DNA of 64,000 nucleotides from contig JAMPXP010000001.1 in assembly GCA_023701135.1 (NCBI GenBank), forward strand, positions 336,899 through 400,898, written 5' to 3'. Positions 1 to 7,427 of the stretch are shown in pieces. How positions within the stretch are numbered: the first letter of the stretch is position 1; the number at the start of each line of letters is the position of its first letter. The notes under the pieces are model-generated. The model worked only from the letters and a program-made list of their open reading frames with translations, did no database searches and was not told the origin of the DNA. The DNA comes from Desulfobacula sp. GTDB taxonomy: Bacteria; Desulfobacterota; Desulfobacteria; Desulfobacterales; Desulfobacteraceae. The position numbers and the translations under genes are program-made.

Positions 1-2
1 AA

Positions 3-473
3 ACCCATTGGAATTTGGAATATGAACGGGTGTTTCTGTATCATCAGAGCTATATCCTGTCTTATCTGGCAGACCACTGGAAAACCTTTTCCATCAAACA
101 CGGGCTGACGCTTTCGGAGATCCGGTGTCATATGGCGGCCCGGTATTTTTGCAACAATGTTATGGAGATTGAGGATGCCGTTAAAAAAATCAAAGGATTC
201 CATGACTCGGTCAAGGAAATCGAACTGGAGGTGGCCAAAAGCTATAATCTGAATATTGTTTTTGAAGAAGATGCCATTGATTTTCTCATTGAACAATTCA
301 TCAACCACAATGCCACCAGCGAAGAAATATTATCAAATATTTATGCAACCTATTATGACGGATTCAATCTTATCCGGGAAAAAACAGGAAAAAACAGATT
401 TTTTCTGTCAAAAAACGCCTTAACAGATCATGAGACCTATCTCAACGATCTAATCCGAAAAGAGATAAAATGA
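3..473 (+). CDS. C-terminal part of an unrecognised protein, cut by the window edge
   Basis: The reading frame is open to the left edge, so this is the C-terminal end of a longer protein. The TTG at 15 is only the first possible start codon inside the window. About 150 residues are visible. They are mixed helical and charged and end in a Lys/Glu-rich tail. A stretch near the middle (SYNLNIVFEEDAIDFL) faintly resembles the C-terminal helical domain of ClpX-type AAA+ ATPases, but no Walker motif falls inside the window, so this is only a suggestion. The stop overlaps the start of ahbC by four bases (ATGA), which implies translational coupling to the heme genes. Confidence 0.6.
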   Translation, partial: THWNLEYERVFLYHQSYILSYLADHWKTFSIKHGLTLSEIRCHMAARYFCNNVMEIEDAVKKIKGFHDSVKEIELEVAKSYNLNIVFEEDAIDFLIEQFINHNATSEEILSNIYATYYDGFNLIREKTGKNRFFLSKNALTDHETYLNDLIRKEIK

Positions 474-1660
474 TTGGAATTTCAAAACTTTATTGCGCCA
501 CCGTAGAACCCTCTGATGCATTACGATACTCAAGGGATTCAGGGCAACTGCCCTCTCACCTCCTGCAATTTTCAAAGGACAAAAAACCGGTTGTGGTCTG
601 GAATATGACCCAACGCTGCAATCTCAAATGCGTCCACTGTTATGCCAGATCAGAAGATCTTTCCTATGATAACGAACTCACCCACGAGCAAAGCATTGCC
701 ATGATCGATGATCTTGCCCGGTTCGGAGTCCCGGTGCTTCTGTTTTCCGGAGGAGAGCCCCTGACGCATCCGAGGCTTGTGGAATATGCGCAATATGCCG
801 TTAAAAAAGGAATGAGGGCCGTGATTTCCACCAACGGAACCCTGATTACCAAAGAAAAAGCAAAAATATTGAAAGAAATCGGTTTGTCCTATGTCGGCAT
901 CAGCCTTGACGGCCTTGAAGAAACCCATGATCTGTTCAGAGGAGTCCGGGGCTCTTTTAAAAAGGCCATGGCCGCCATTGAAAACTGTAAGGAAGCCGGT
1001 ATTAAAGTAGGGCTCAGATTCACCATCAACAAAAGAAATGTAAAAGACATCCCCGGCATTTTCGACCTTCTTGAGGAAAAAAATATCCCCAGGGCCTGTT
1101 TTTATCATCTGGTCTACTCCGGCCGGGGCTCAGAAATCGCCAAGGAAGACCTTTCCCATGAGGAGACCAGAAAAGCGCTGGATTTGATCATGGACCGGAC
1201 CCGGGATCTCCATGACCGGCTCCTGCCCAAAGAAATCCTGACGGTGGACAATCATGCCGACGGGCCCTATGTCTACCAGCGGCTTTTGAATGAAGACCCT
1301 GAACGGGCGGCGGAAGTCCTGGAACTCCTGGAAATGAATGAGGGCAATAATTCAGGCCGGGGGATCGGTTGCATCTCCTGGGACGGGGAAGTCCACCCCG
1401 ATCAGTTCTGGAGGGAAAAAAGCCTTGGCAATATCAAGGATAAGCCCTTTTCCGAAATCTGGACAAATGCGGACAATGAATTTCTGATGAAGCTGAAGGA
1501 TAAAAAGAAATATGTGAAAGGCCGGTGTGCCGGTTGCCGGTGGCTTGATATCTGCGCCGGAAATTTCAGGGCCAGGGCCGAGTCTGTGGCCAATGACCCC
1601 TGGGATAGCGACCCTGCCTGTTATCTAACCGATGAAGAAATCAAAAAGGAGGAATCCTGA
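470..1660 (+). CDS. ahbC: AhbC, 12,18-didecarboxysiroheme deacetylase (radical SAM)
   Basis: This enzyme removes the two acetate side chains of 12,18-didecarboxysiroheme to give Fe-coproporphyrin III in the alternative heme pathway of sulfate reducers and archaea. The radical SAM cluster motif is at Cys50, Cys54 and Cys57 (CNLKCVHC), followed by the SAM-binding FSGGEPL. The C-terminal third carries a SPASM-like set of cysteines (GCISWDGEVHPD, then GRCAGCRWLDIC and a last Cys near DPACYL), as expected for a second Fe-S cluster. The N-terminus MIGISKLYC is typical of AhbC. The length of 396 residues fits the family. The ATG overlaps the previous stop, and hemB and ahbD follow directly, which supports the call over the related NirJ. 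Confidence 0.93.
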   Translation: MIGISKLYCATVEPSDALRYSRDSGQLPSHLLQFSKDKKPVVVWNMTQRCNLKCVHCYARSEDLSYDNELTHEQSIAMIDDLARFGVPVLLFSGGEPLTHPRLVEYAQYAVKKGMRAVISTNGTLITKEKAKILKEIGLSYVGISLDGLEETHDLFRGVRGSFKKAMAAIENCKEAGIKVGLRFTINKRNVKDIPGIFDLLEEKNIPRACFYHLVYSGRGSEIAKEDLSHEETRKALDLIMDRTRDLHDRLLPKEILTVDNHADGPYVYQRLLNEDPERAAEVLELLEMNEGNNSGRGIGCISWDGEVHPDQFWREKSLGNIKDKPFSEIWTNADNEFLMKLKDKKKYVKGRCAGCRWLDICAGNFRARAESVANDPWDSDPACYLTDEEIKKEES

Positions 1661-2634
1661 TGCTTTTCCCAGATTACCGAGGACGCCGGTTAAGGGCTAA
1701 TCATAATTTTAGAAGGATGATCCGGGAAACAAAACTTTCCCGGGATGACCTGATTCTTCCTTTGTTCGCCATCGAAGGAAAATCCGTTAAAAAACCAATT
1801 GAGTCCATGCCCGGACATTTCCAGCTTTCCTGCGACCATATTGTCAGCCTGGCAAAAGATGCCTGTGATGCCGGAATACCGGCCATTATCCTGTTTGGAA
1901 TTCCGGATAAAAAAAATCCCCTGGCCACCCGGGCCTATGCTTCCGACGCCATTGTCCAGAAAGCGGTTCAGGAAGTTAAGGCAAAGGTTCCTGAGATTTC
2001 CGTCATCACGGATGTATGCCTCTGCGCATATACAGATCACGGTCATTGCGGATTCGTAGAAAACGGCATCATTGACAATGATGCCTCCCTTGATTTGCTT
2101 GCCAAAACAGCGCTCTCCCATGTAAAGGCCGGTGCAGACATGGTTGCCCCTTCGGATATGATGGACGGGAGAGTGGCCGAAATCCGGCAGACCCTGGATG
2201 AGGAAGGATTCTCCCATATCCCCATCATGTCCTATGCTGTCAAATACAGTTCCGCCTTTTACGGGCCCTTCCGGCAGGCGGCGGAATCCGCACCCCAATT
2301 CGGGGACAGGAGAACCTACCAGATGGACCCGGCTAATTCCAATGAGGCCATCCGGGAGGCCACCATGGACATCGAAGAAGGAGCGGACATTATCATGGTC
2401 AAACCGGCCCTGTCCTATCTGGATATTATTTACCGGTTGAAAACGGAAATTGATCTTCCCATTGCCGCCTATAATGTGAGCGGAGAATATTCCATCATGA
2501 AAGCCGGGGAAATCATGGGCTGGGTCAATGCCAAAGATTTGATCATGGAAACCCTTTTGTCCATTAAAAGAGCCGGGGCCGATTTGATTCTGACCTATTC
2601 CGCCCTTGATGTGGCCCGGGAGTTGAAAGACTGA
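1660..2634 (+). CDS. hemB: HemB, delta-aminolevulinic acid dehydratase (porphobilinogen synthase)
   Basis: HemB condenses two 5-aminolevulinate molecules to porphobilinogen, the shared early step of tetrapyrrole synthesis. The 324-residue length matches the family. The metal site DVCLCAYTDHGHCG is present with its cysteines, indicating a zinc-type enzyme. The two active-site lysines are seen in PIMSYAVKYSSAFYGPFR (near residue 195) and IIMVKPALSYLD (near residue 250). Start and stop overlap both neighbours by one base (TGATG), and an AGGAGG ribosome site lies about 8 bases before the ATG. It sits between ahbC and ahbD, so early and late heme steps are translated together. Confidence 0.97.
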   Translation: MLFPDYRGRRLRANHNFRRMIRETKLSRDDLILPLFAIEGKSVKKPIESMPGHFQLSCDHIVSLAKDACDAGIPAIILFGIPDKKNPLATRAYASDAIVQKAVQEVKAKVPEISVITDVCLCAYTDHGHCGFVENGIIDNDASLDLLAKTALSHVKAGADMVAPSDMMDGRVAEIRQTLDEEGFSHIPIMSYAVKYSSAFYGPFRQAAESAPQFGDRRTYQMDPANSNEAIREATMDIEEGADIIMVKPALSYLDIIYRLKTEIDLPIAAYNVSGEYSIMKAGEIMGWVNAKDLIMETLLSIKRAGADLILTYSALDVARELKD

Positions 2635-3734
2635 TGAATCATCCCCATGGACAGACGGCTCCTTCACAATCCGCCAATATCCTTCGCCTGGTGGCCTGGG
2701 AAACCACAAGGCGGTGCAATCTTGCCTGCAAACACTGCCGGGCCTTGGCCGAAGACCATCCCTATGACAATGAACTGGACACACAGGCTTCTTTTCAATT
2801 GCTCCAACAGATCCGGGAGGTCGGAGAACCCATCATCATTCTCACCGGCGGAGAACCGCTGCTGCGCCATGATATTTTCGACATCGCCGCCTTTGGGACA
2901 AAGCTGGGTCTGCGCATGGTCATGGCGCCCAACGGCACCCTGATTACAAAAGAGAGCGCGGGAAAGATGAAAGATTCCGGCATAAAAAGAATCAGCATCA
3001 GCCTGGACGGGTCAACCCCAAAAACCCATGACGCCTTTCGGGGGATTCCCCATGCCTTTGAACGAGCCCTCCAGGGCATCCAATGGGCCAAGGAGGCGGG
3101 CCTTGAATTTCAGATCAACACCACCATTACCAAAACCAATCTCAGCGAGATCCCGAAAATCCTGAACCTGGCTGAATCTTTAGGCGCTGCAGCCCACCAT
3201 ATTTTTCTGCTGGTCCCGACGGGACGGGGAAAATACATCCTGGACGGCGAGATCAATGCTGTTGAATACGAAGAAACTCTGAACTGGTTTTATGACCAGA
3301 GAGAGAAAGTCAAGCTTCAGCTAAAGGCCACCTGTGCCCCCCACTATTACCGGATTCTGCGGCAGAGATCCCGGCAGGAGGGTAAAAAAGTGACATTTGA
3401 AACCCATGGGCTGGATGCCGTCACAAGGGGTTGCCTGGCCGGAACCGGGTTTTGTTTTATTTCCCATGTGGGCCGGGTCCAGACCTGCGGATTTCTGGAT
3501 GTAGAATGCGGCAATATTAAGACTCAAAGTTTTAAGGATGTCTGGGAAAACTCCCCCGTCTTCAATCGGCTCAGGAATTTTGATCATTTAGAAGGTAAAT
3601 GCGGTATCTGCGAATACAAAAGGGTCTGCGGCGGTTGCCGGGCAAGGGCCTATGAGGCCACCGGGGACTACCTTGCCGAAGAGCCCTTGTGTTCATACCA
3701 GCCTGAAAAAAATAAATCCGGGAAACAGGGATAA
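2634..3734 (+). CDS. ahbD: AhbD, heme b synthase (Fe-coproporphyrin III decarboxylase, radical SAM)
   Basis: This is the final enzyme of the Ahb route: it oxidatively decarboxylates two propionates of Fe-coproporphyrin III to vinyls, giving heme b. The radical SAM motif CNLACKHC (Cys28, Cys32, Cys35) is followed by LTGGEPLL. The C-terminal cysteines GKCGICEYKRVCGGCRAR and a final Cys in EPLCSY fit the auxiliary SPASM-type cluster. It is clearly homologous to, but distinct from, the ahbC product two genes upstream. The ATG overlaps the hemB stop. Siroheme-forming genes and ahbA/ahbB are not in the window, so the pathway must be split across the chromosome. Confidence 0.93.
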   Translation: MNHPHGQTAPSQSANILRLVAWETTRRCNLACKHCRALAEDHPYDNELDTQASFQLLQQIREVGEPIIILTGGEPLLRHDIFDIAAFGTKLGLRMVMAPNGTLITKESAGKMKDSGIKRISISLDGSTPKTHDAFRGIPHAFERALQGIQWAKEAGLEFQINTTITKTNLSEIPKILNLAESLGAAAHHIFLLVPTGRGKYILDGEINAVEYEETLNWFYDQREKVKLQLKATCAPHYYRILRQRSRQEGKKVTFETHGLDAVTRGCLAGTGFCFISHVGRVQTCGFLDVECGNIKTQSFKDVWENSPVFNRLRNFDHLEGKCGICEYKRVCGGCRARAYEATGDYLAEEPLCSYQPEKNKSGKQG

Positions 3735-3774
3735 AAAAGCTTCTTTTTCCATAAAAAGGCAGAAAAAAGCCGTG

Positions 3775-3803
3775 TTGACTATTTTTTTAAGGTTTGCTAC
3801 TTT
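3775..3803 (+). promoter_or_regulatory. Predicted sigma-70 promoter of the secretion/FecR/cyclase cluster
   Basis: TTGACT at 3775-3780 and TACTTT at 3798-3803 are separated by exactly 17 bases. The predicted transcription start is about 35-40 bases before the ATG at 3850. It separates the 3850-9692 cluster from the heme genes. Confidence 0.55.
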
Positions 3804-3849
3804 CCGCTAAACAGTTTCAACTTTAAAAATTATAGACATCTGCTAGATA

Positions 3850-5184
3850 ATGAAAAGAAGAATGCCCTTTCTTAAAGTCATTTTTATTCTCATCTTTATT
3901 GGTTTTGGATCAGGCAGTGTCTCGTCCTTTGCCGGCGAAAATTTATTTTCAGACGGGGTAGCGTTATTTAATGCCGGAGACTTTCAAGCATCCTATGATC
4001 ACCTGTTAAAAGCATTTGAGCATGAACCGGAAAATCTCGACCTCAATTTTTATCTTGGCAGGGCCGCCTTTGAGACCGGACAATATGAAATGGCCATTAT
4101 GGCCTTTGAAAGAATCCTGATTTCCTCACCCCGTGAAAACCGTGTAAAGCTTGAAATGGCAAGAGCTTTTCAAAAGCTCGGGGCCAATAACACTGCCATC
4201 CAATACTGCCTTGAAGTACTCGCATCCAACCCTCCTGAGGCTGTAAAGAATAATATCCAGTCTTTTTTAGCCCATATCAAAAAGACAGAGCAAACACATT
4301 TTTTGAATGGACAGCTATCCGCCGGTATTGACTGGAACAACAATATCTGGGCTTCCCCCTCCGTCGGCACCATCAATACCATTATCGGTAATGTCGATTT
4401 AACAGGCGCTTCCTCAATAAAAACCAGGGACTGGATTTATAATTCAACTCTTGGAATTCAGCATGCCTACCGCTTCCCTTTGTCTGACCATTTCTGGAAA
4501 ACAGAGGCGACCCTTTATAATGGCGTCTATGATAAAACAAATGCCCTTGATATCCAATACATTGGGGGTAATACAGGCCCGGAATTGGTTTCCGGCAAAA
4601 ACCGATGGGGGGTCAGATTCCTGTTCAACCATATCGACCTTGGCGATACGGAATATCAAAACAGCCTCGGGTTCAAACTCTTGTTGGACCATAGTTTCAA
4701 TCCGTATTTTCAGGGCCGTACCGCCCTGAAAATCGAAGAAAAGGATTTCCCCAATAACCCTGGAAAAGATGCAAAAAGCATATCCTTAAGTCATGATATA
4801 AACTTTTTGTTTAAACATAACTGGGTCAGTCTGGGATTCAAAGCAGAACGGGAAAATGCCGATGACGATGAAAACAGCTATAAACGATATGGTTCCAACG
4901 TATCCATTTCCCGGGAATTGCCATTCGATATGACCGGCTCTGCCGGGTATGCATACCAGTTTTCCACCTATTCAGAGCCGGGGTCCCTTTTCAATAAAAG
5001 CCGTGAAGATCACCAGCATTCAGCCGGTGCCGGTCTTAAAAAAATATTGTGGCAGTCTTCGGACAATTCGGGCCGGACTGCTTCATTAAATTTAAACTAC
5101 CAGCATATCTGGGCATTTTCCAATATTGAACTCTATGAATATGAACAGGATCTTGTCCAATTATTTCTCCTGTATGCTTTTTAA
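3850..5184 (+). CDS. TPR plus outer-membrane beta-barrel protein, Slam/DUF560-like (type 11 secretion) candidate
   Basis: The 444-residue protein starts with a signal peptide (about residues 1-28). Roughly three to four tetratricopeptide repeats follow (about 30-145; note the YLGRAAFETGQYEMAIMAFE-type helices). The rest (about 155-444) is an alternating aromatic/polar region typical of an outer-membrane barrel, ending in LLYAF with the terminal Phe used as a BAM recognition signal. The barrel opens with LSAGIDWNNNIWASP, which resembles the first strand of DUF560/Slam barrels. N-terminal periplasmic TPRs plus a C-terminal barrel is the Slam architecture, and Slam proteins move TbpB-like barrel proteins across the outer membrane. 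The next gene encodes a protein with such a domain, which strengthens the call. A generic TPR outer-membrane protein is the alternative. Confidence 0.72.
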   Translation: MKRRMPFLKVIFILIFIGFGSGSVSSFAGENLFSDGVALFNAGDFQASYDHLLKAFEHEPENLDLNFYLGRAAFETGQYEMAIMAFERILISSPRENRVKLEMARAFQKLGANNTAIQYCLEVLASNPPEAVKNNIQSFLAHIKKTEQTHFLNGQLSAGIDWNNNIWASPSVGTINTIIGNVDLTGASSIKTRDWIYNSTLGIQHAYRFPLSDHFWKTEATLYNGVYDKTNALDIQYIGGNTGPELVSGKNRWGVRFLFNHIDLGDTEYQNSLGFKLLLDHSFNPYFQGRTALKIEEKDFPNNPGKDAKSISLSHDINFLFKHNWVSLGFKAERENADDDENSYKRYGSNVSISRELPFDMTGSAGYAYQFSTYSEPGSLFNKSREDHQHSAGAGLKKILWQSSDNSGRTASLNLNYQHIWAFSNIELYEYEQDLVQLFLLYAF

Positions 5185-5186
5185 GG

Positions 5187-7400
5187 ATGGCAACCGTGAG
5201 GCGTGATAAAATCAGTATCAAACAATTTACCATTATGGTTATTTTTCTTTTTACAGTTTCAACCGCTCTTGCCGATCAGAATATGCCCATCGGGAAAGTG
5301 GTGGCCCTCAGGGGAGAAATTGTTGCTGAAAACACGGATTCGATCCAAAGGGTACTGTCTATCAATGCGCCCGTCTTTCTAAACGACACCATCAAAACAC
5401 GGCAGGGCCGGATCCAACTCATATTCAACGACAACACATTGATGACACTGGGCAGCAGTACTGAAATAAAGCTGACAAAATACTCATGGAAAACCGAAGA
5501 CAAAAATTCTGCCATGGAAACCCGGATCGAGGAAGGCAGCTTCAGAATTATGGGGGGTGCCATCACCCGCATTGCGCCTGATAATTTTAAAACCCATACC
5601 CCCTCAGGCACCATCGGCATCCGAGGCTCCATGTATGCAGGCGTGGTAAAAGGAACAAGCCTTTCTGTTGTTTTCCAGGGGGGCCGGGGTATTTATATCA
5701 AAAATGATATGGGTTTTGTTAGCATCAGTGCGCCGGGATTCGGGACCCAGGTGAAAAGTCCGGACCAGGCGCCTGAGCCGCCGCGAAAAATGACCCAGGA
5801 GGAACTGCGTGTATTTGAAACCGTACTGGCGGCAAATCCGGAAAATACCCCTTCTGATCCGGCATCGGACACAACGGCATCAGGGACTCCGGAATCGTCA
5901 TCCGAATCTTCCGGGACTCAACCAGCCGATGGCCCTGCCGAAACCGTTGGGTTATTATCAGAGCCTGCACCCGATAGTGCCCCTCTCGGTTTGTTTTCAA
6001 CAAATGAAATATCTGATATAACTGAAACAACTCTGGCCTCCGCCCAGGCAACCCTTAATACAACCTTGGCTCCCACCGGAGTGGAGCAAGAAATCTTGTC
6101 CATATTGCTTGATCTTGGATATACCGGTTCCTTAACCCAATCTTCTTTCGTCCCCTCAACCGGAATTTGGGTTTATTCCGGTAAAATGAAAAATTTGATC
6201 ACCAGCGAGCCCCTTCAAAATATGAAATTCATTGTAAACTGGGATAATGGACGGATCATCGGACTTGAAGAAATTAGCGCAGGAATGGGAAAGATCGATA
6301 CCGGATTCGGCTTTGGAACTATTTCCGCCTCAGGAACGATTTCAGGACTTCGGATTTTAGGCTCTGATGGGGCCGACGGATCCGGAATCATCAGGGCCAT
6401 GACCGGAAACGAAACCTTTGGTCATTTTTACGGTTTGGATCAGTCAGGCCTGGGCCTTGCCATGGAAGGGTATGATATCAATCTTCAGAATCAAGCGGAT
6501 CAACTCTTCTGGAAAGACCTTTCAGCAGCCATCGTCAGCAGTAAAACCGCCAATACGAATTCCGGAACGGAATCCTGGAAAGGATTTTTTACCGGTGTTG
6601 CCGAAGACATGGCGTCACCCAATACGAACCGGCGAATCTTCACCAACAACAGTTCCGGTGATTTTGCTTTAACCATCAATAAAGACGCCGGCACATTGAC
6701 CGGGTCTTTGTCCGGAGAGGATTTTTTAAATGCTGCGAATCAGATTACAGGATTAACCATCGGCGGAGGCGGCAGTGATTCGGTCTATATCACCGATAAG
6801 ATCATGGGTGCTTCCCTCAGCGGCACCTCTGTCATTGATATCAACGGCAATACAGGAAACCTTAAATCCCATGGCAATTTCATGATCGCATCCGATACCC
6901 CTCCCCTTTCCACCTATACCACCTGGGGTTACTGGGAAGCGGCCTATTCAGAGCCGGTGACCGGAAAAAATTATCATATCCATGTACCGGGCTCCTTATG
7001 GATCGCAGGCAATCCCACCCCTTCAACCACCATCACCAGCCTGATAGGGACTTCCTTTACCGGCACCTATACCGGAAAAGCAGAAGGGGTCATGTTTGAT
7101 AATACAAGCCAGATGACACGAATGACCAATGGAACCACCAACCTGGCCATTGATTTTTCTTCTACCGCCCCCACTCCGGTTTCAGGGAGTATTTCATTTA
7201 CCGAGGTCAATCTGCCCGTCACCAGTTCGAGCCCGGCCTATGTAGGCACCTCCGGTTTTTCCGCCACCATACCCAGCGCCGTCTCAAGTGCTGTAAACGG
7301 GACCTTTTACGGCCCCGGCGCCGAAGCTGCCGCAGGCAATTTTTCCGCCACCATGGCCGACGGCAAACAATATCACGGCATTTTCGCAGGCAACCGTTAA
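5187..7400 (+). CDS. Exported FecR-domain protein with a C-terminal TbpB-like barrel domain
   Basis: The 737-residue protein begins with a signal peptide cleaved near TALA-DQ. There is no lipobox Cys, so it is probably not a lipoprotein. Residues about 33-170 form a FecR-like domain (VVALRGEIV, then NDTIKTRQGRIQLIFND and THTPSGTIGIRGS). A Pro/Ser/Thr-rich linker spans about 175-260, followed by glycine/serine-rich beta-type sequence. The end (about 620-737) matches the transferrin-binding-protein-B barrel pattern: YTGKAEGVMF, LAIDFSS, VSGSISF and VNGTFYGPGAEAAAGNF. The gene lies two bases after the translocator gene. The AAGG at 5182-5186 abuts the ATG, so an in-frame GTG at 5196 is an alternative start. 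The combination suggests a surface-exposed or secreted sensor or binder, not a classical inner-membrane FecR anti-sigma protein. Confidence 0.75.
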   Translation: MATVRRDKISIKQFTIMVIFLFTVSTALADQNMPIGKVVALRGEIVAENTDSIQRVLSINAPVFLNDTIKTRQGRIQLIFNDNTLMTLGSSTEIKLTKYSWKTEDKNSAMETRIEEGSFRIMGGAITRIAPDNFKTHTPSGTIGIRGSMYAGVVKGTSLSVVFQGGRGIYIKNDMGFVSISAPGFGTQVKSPDQAPEPPRKMTQEELRVFETVLAANPENTPSDPASDTTASGTPESSSESSGTQPADGPAETVGLLSEPAPDSAPLGLFSTNEISDITETTLASAQATLNTTLAPTGVEQEILSILLDLGYTGSLTQSSFVPSTGIWVYSGKMKNLITSEPLQNMKFIVNWDNGRIIGLEEISAGMGKIDTGFGFGTISASGTISGLRILGSDGADGSGIIRAMTGNETFGHFYGLDQSGLGLAMEGYDINLQNQADQLFWKDLSAAIVSSKTANTNSGTESWKGFFTGVAEDMASPNTNRRIFTNNSSGDFALTINKDAGTLTGSLSGEDFLNAANQITGLTIGGGGSDSVYITDKIMGASLSGTSVIDINGNTGNLKSHGNFMIASDTPPLSTYTTWGYWEAAYSEPVTGKNYHIHVPGSLWIAGNPTPSTTITSLIGTSFTGTYTGKAEGVMFDNTSQMTRMTNGTTNLAIDFSSTAPTPVSGSISFTEVNLPVTSSSPAYVGTSGFSATIPSAVSSAVNGTFYGPGAEAAAGNFSATMADGKQYHGIFAGNR

Positions 7401-7427
7401 CCATGGGCATATGGGGTGATACTGCAT

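Noticed and set aside
1690..2784. A 364-codon open frame opposite hemB
   Set aside because: Antisense shadow; hemB is certain and the alternative has no recognisable features.
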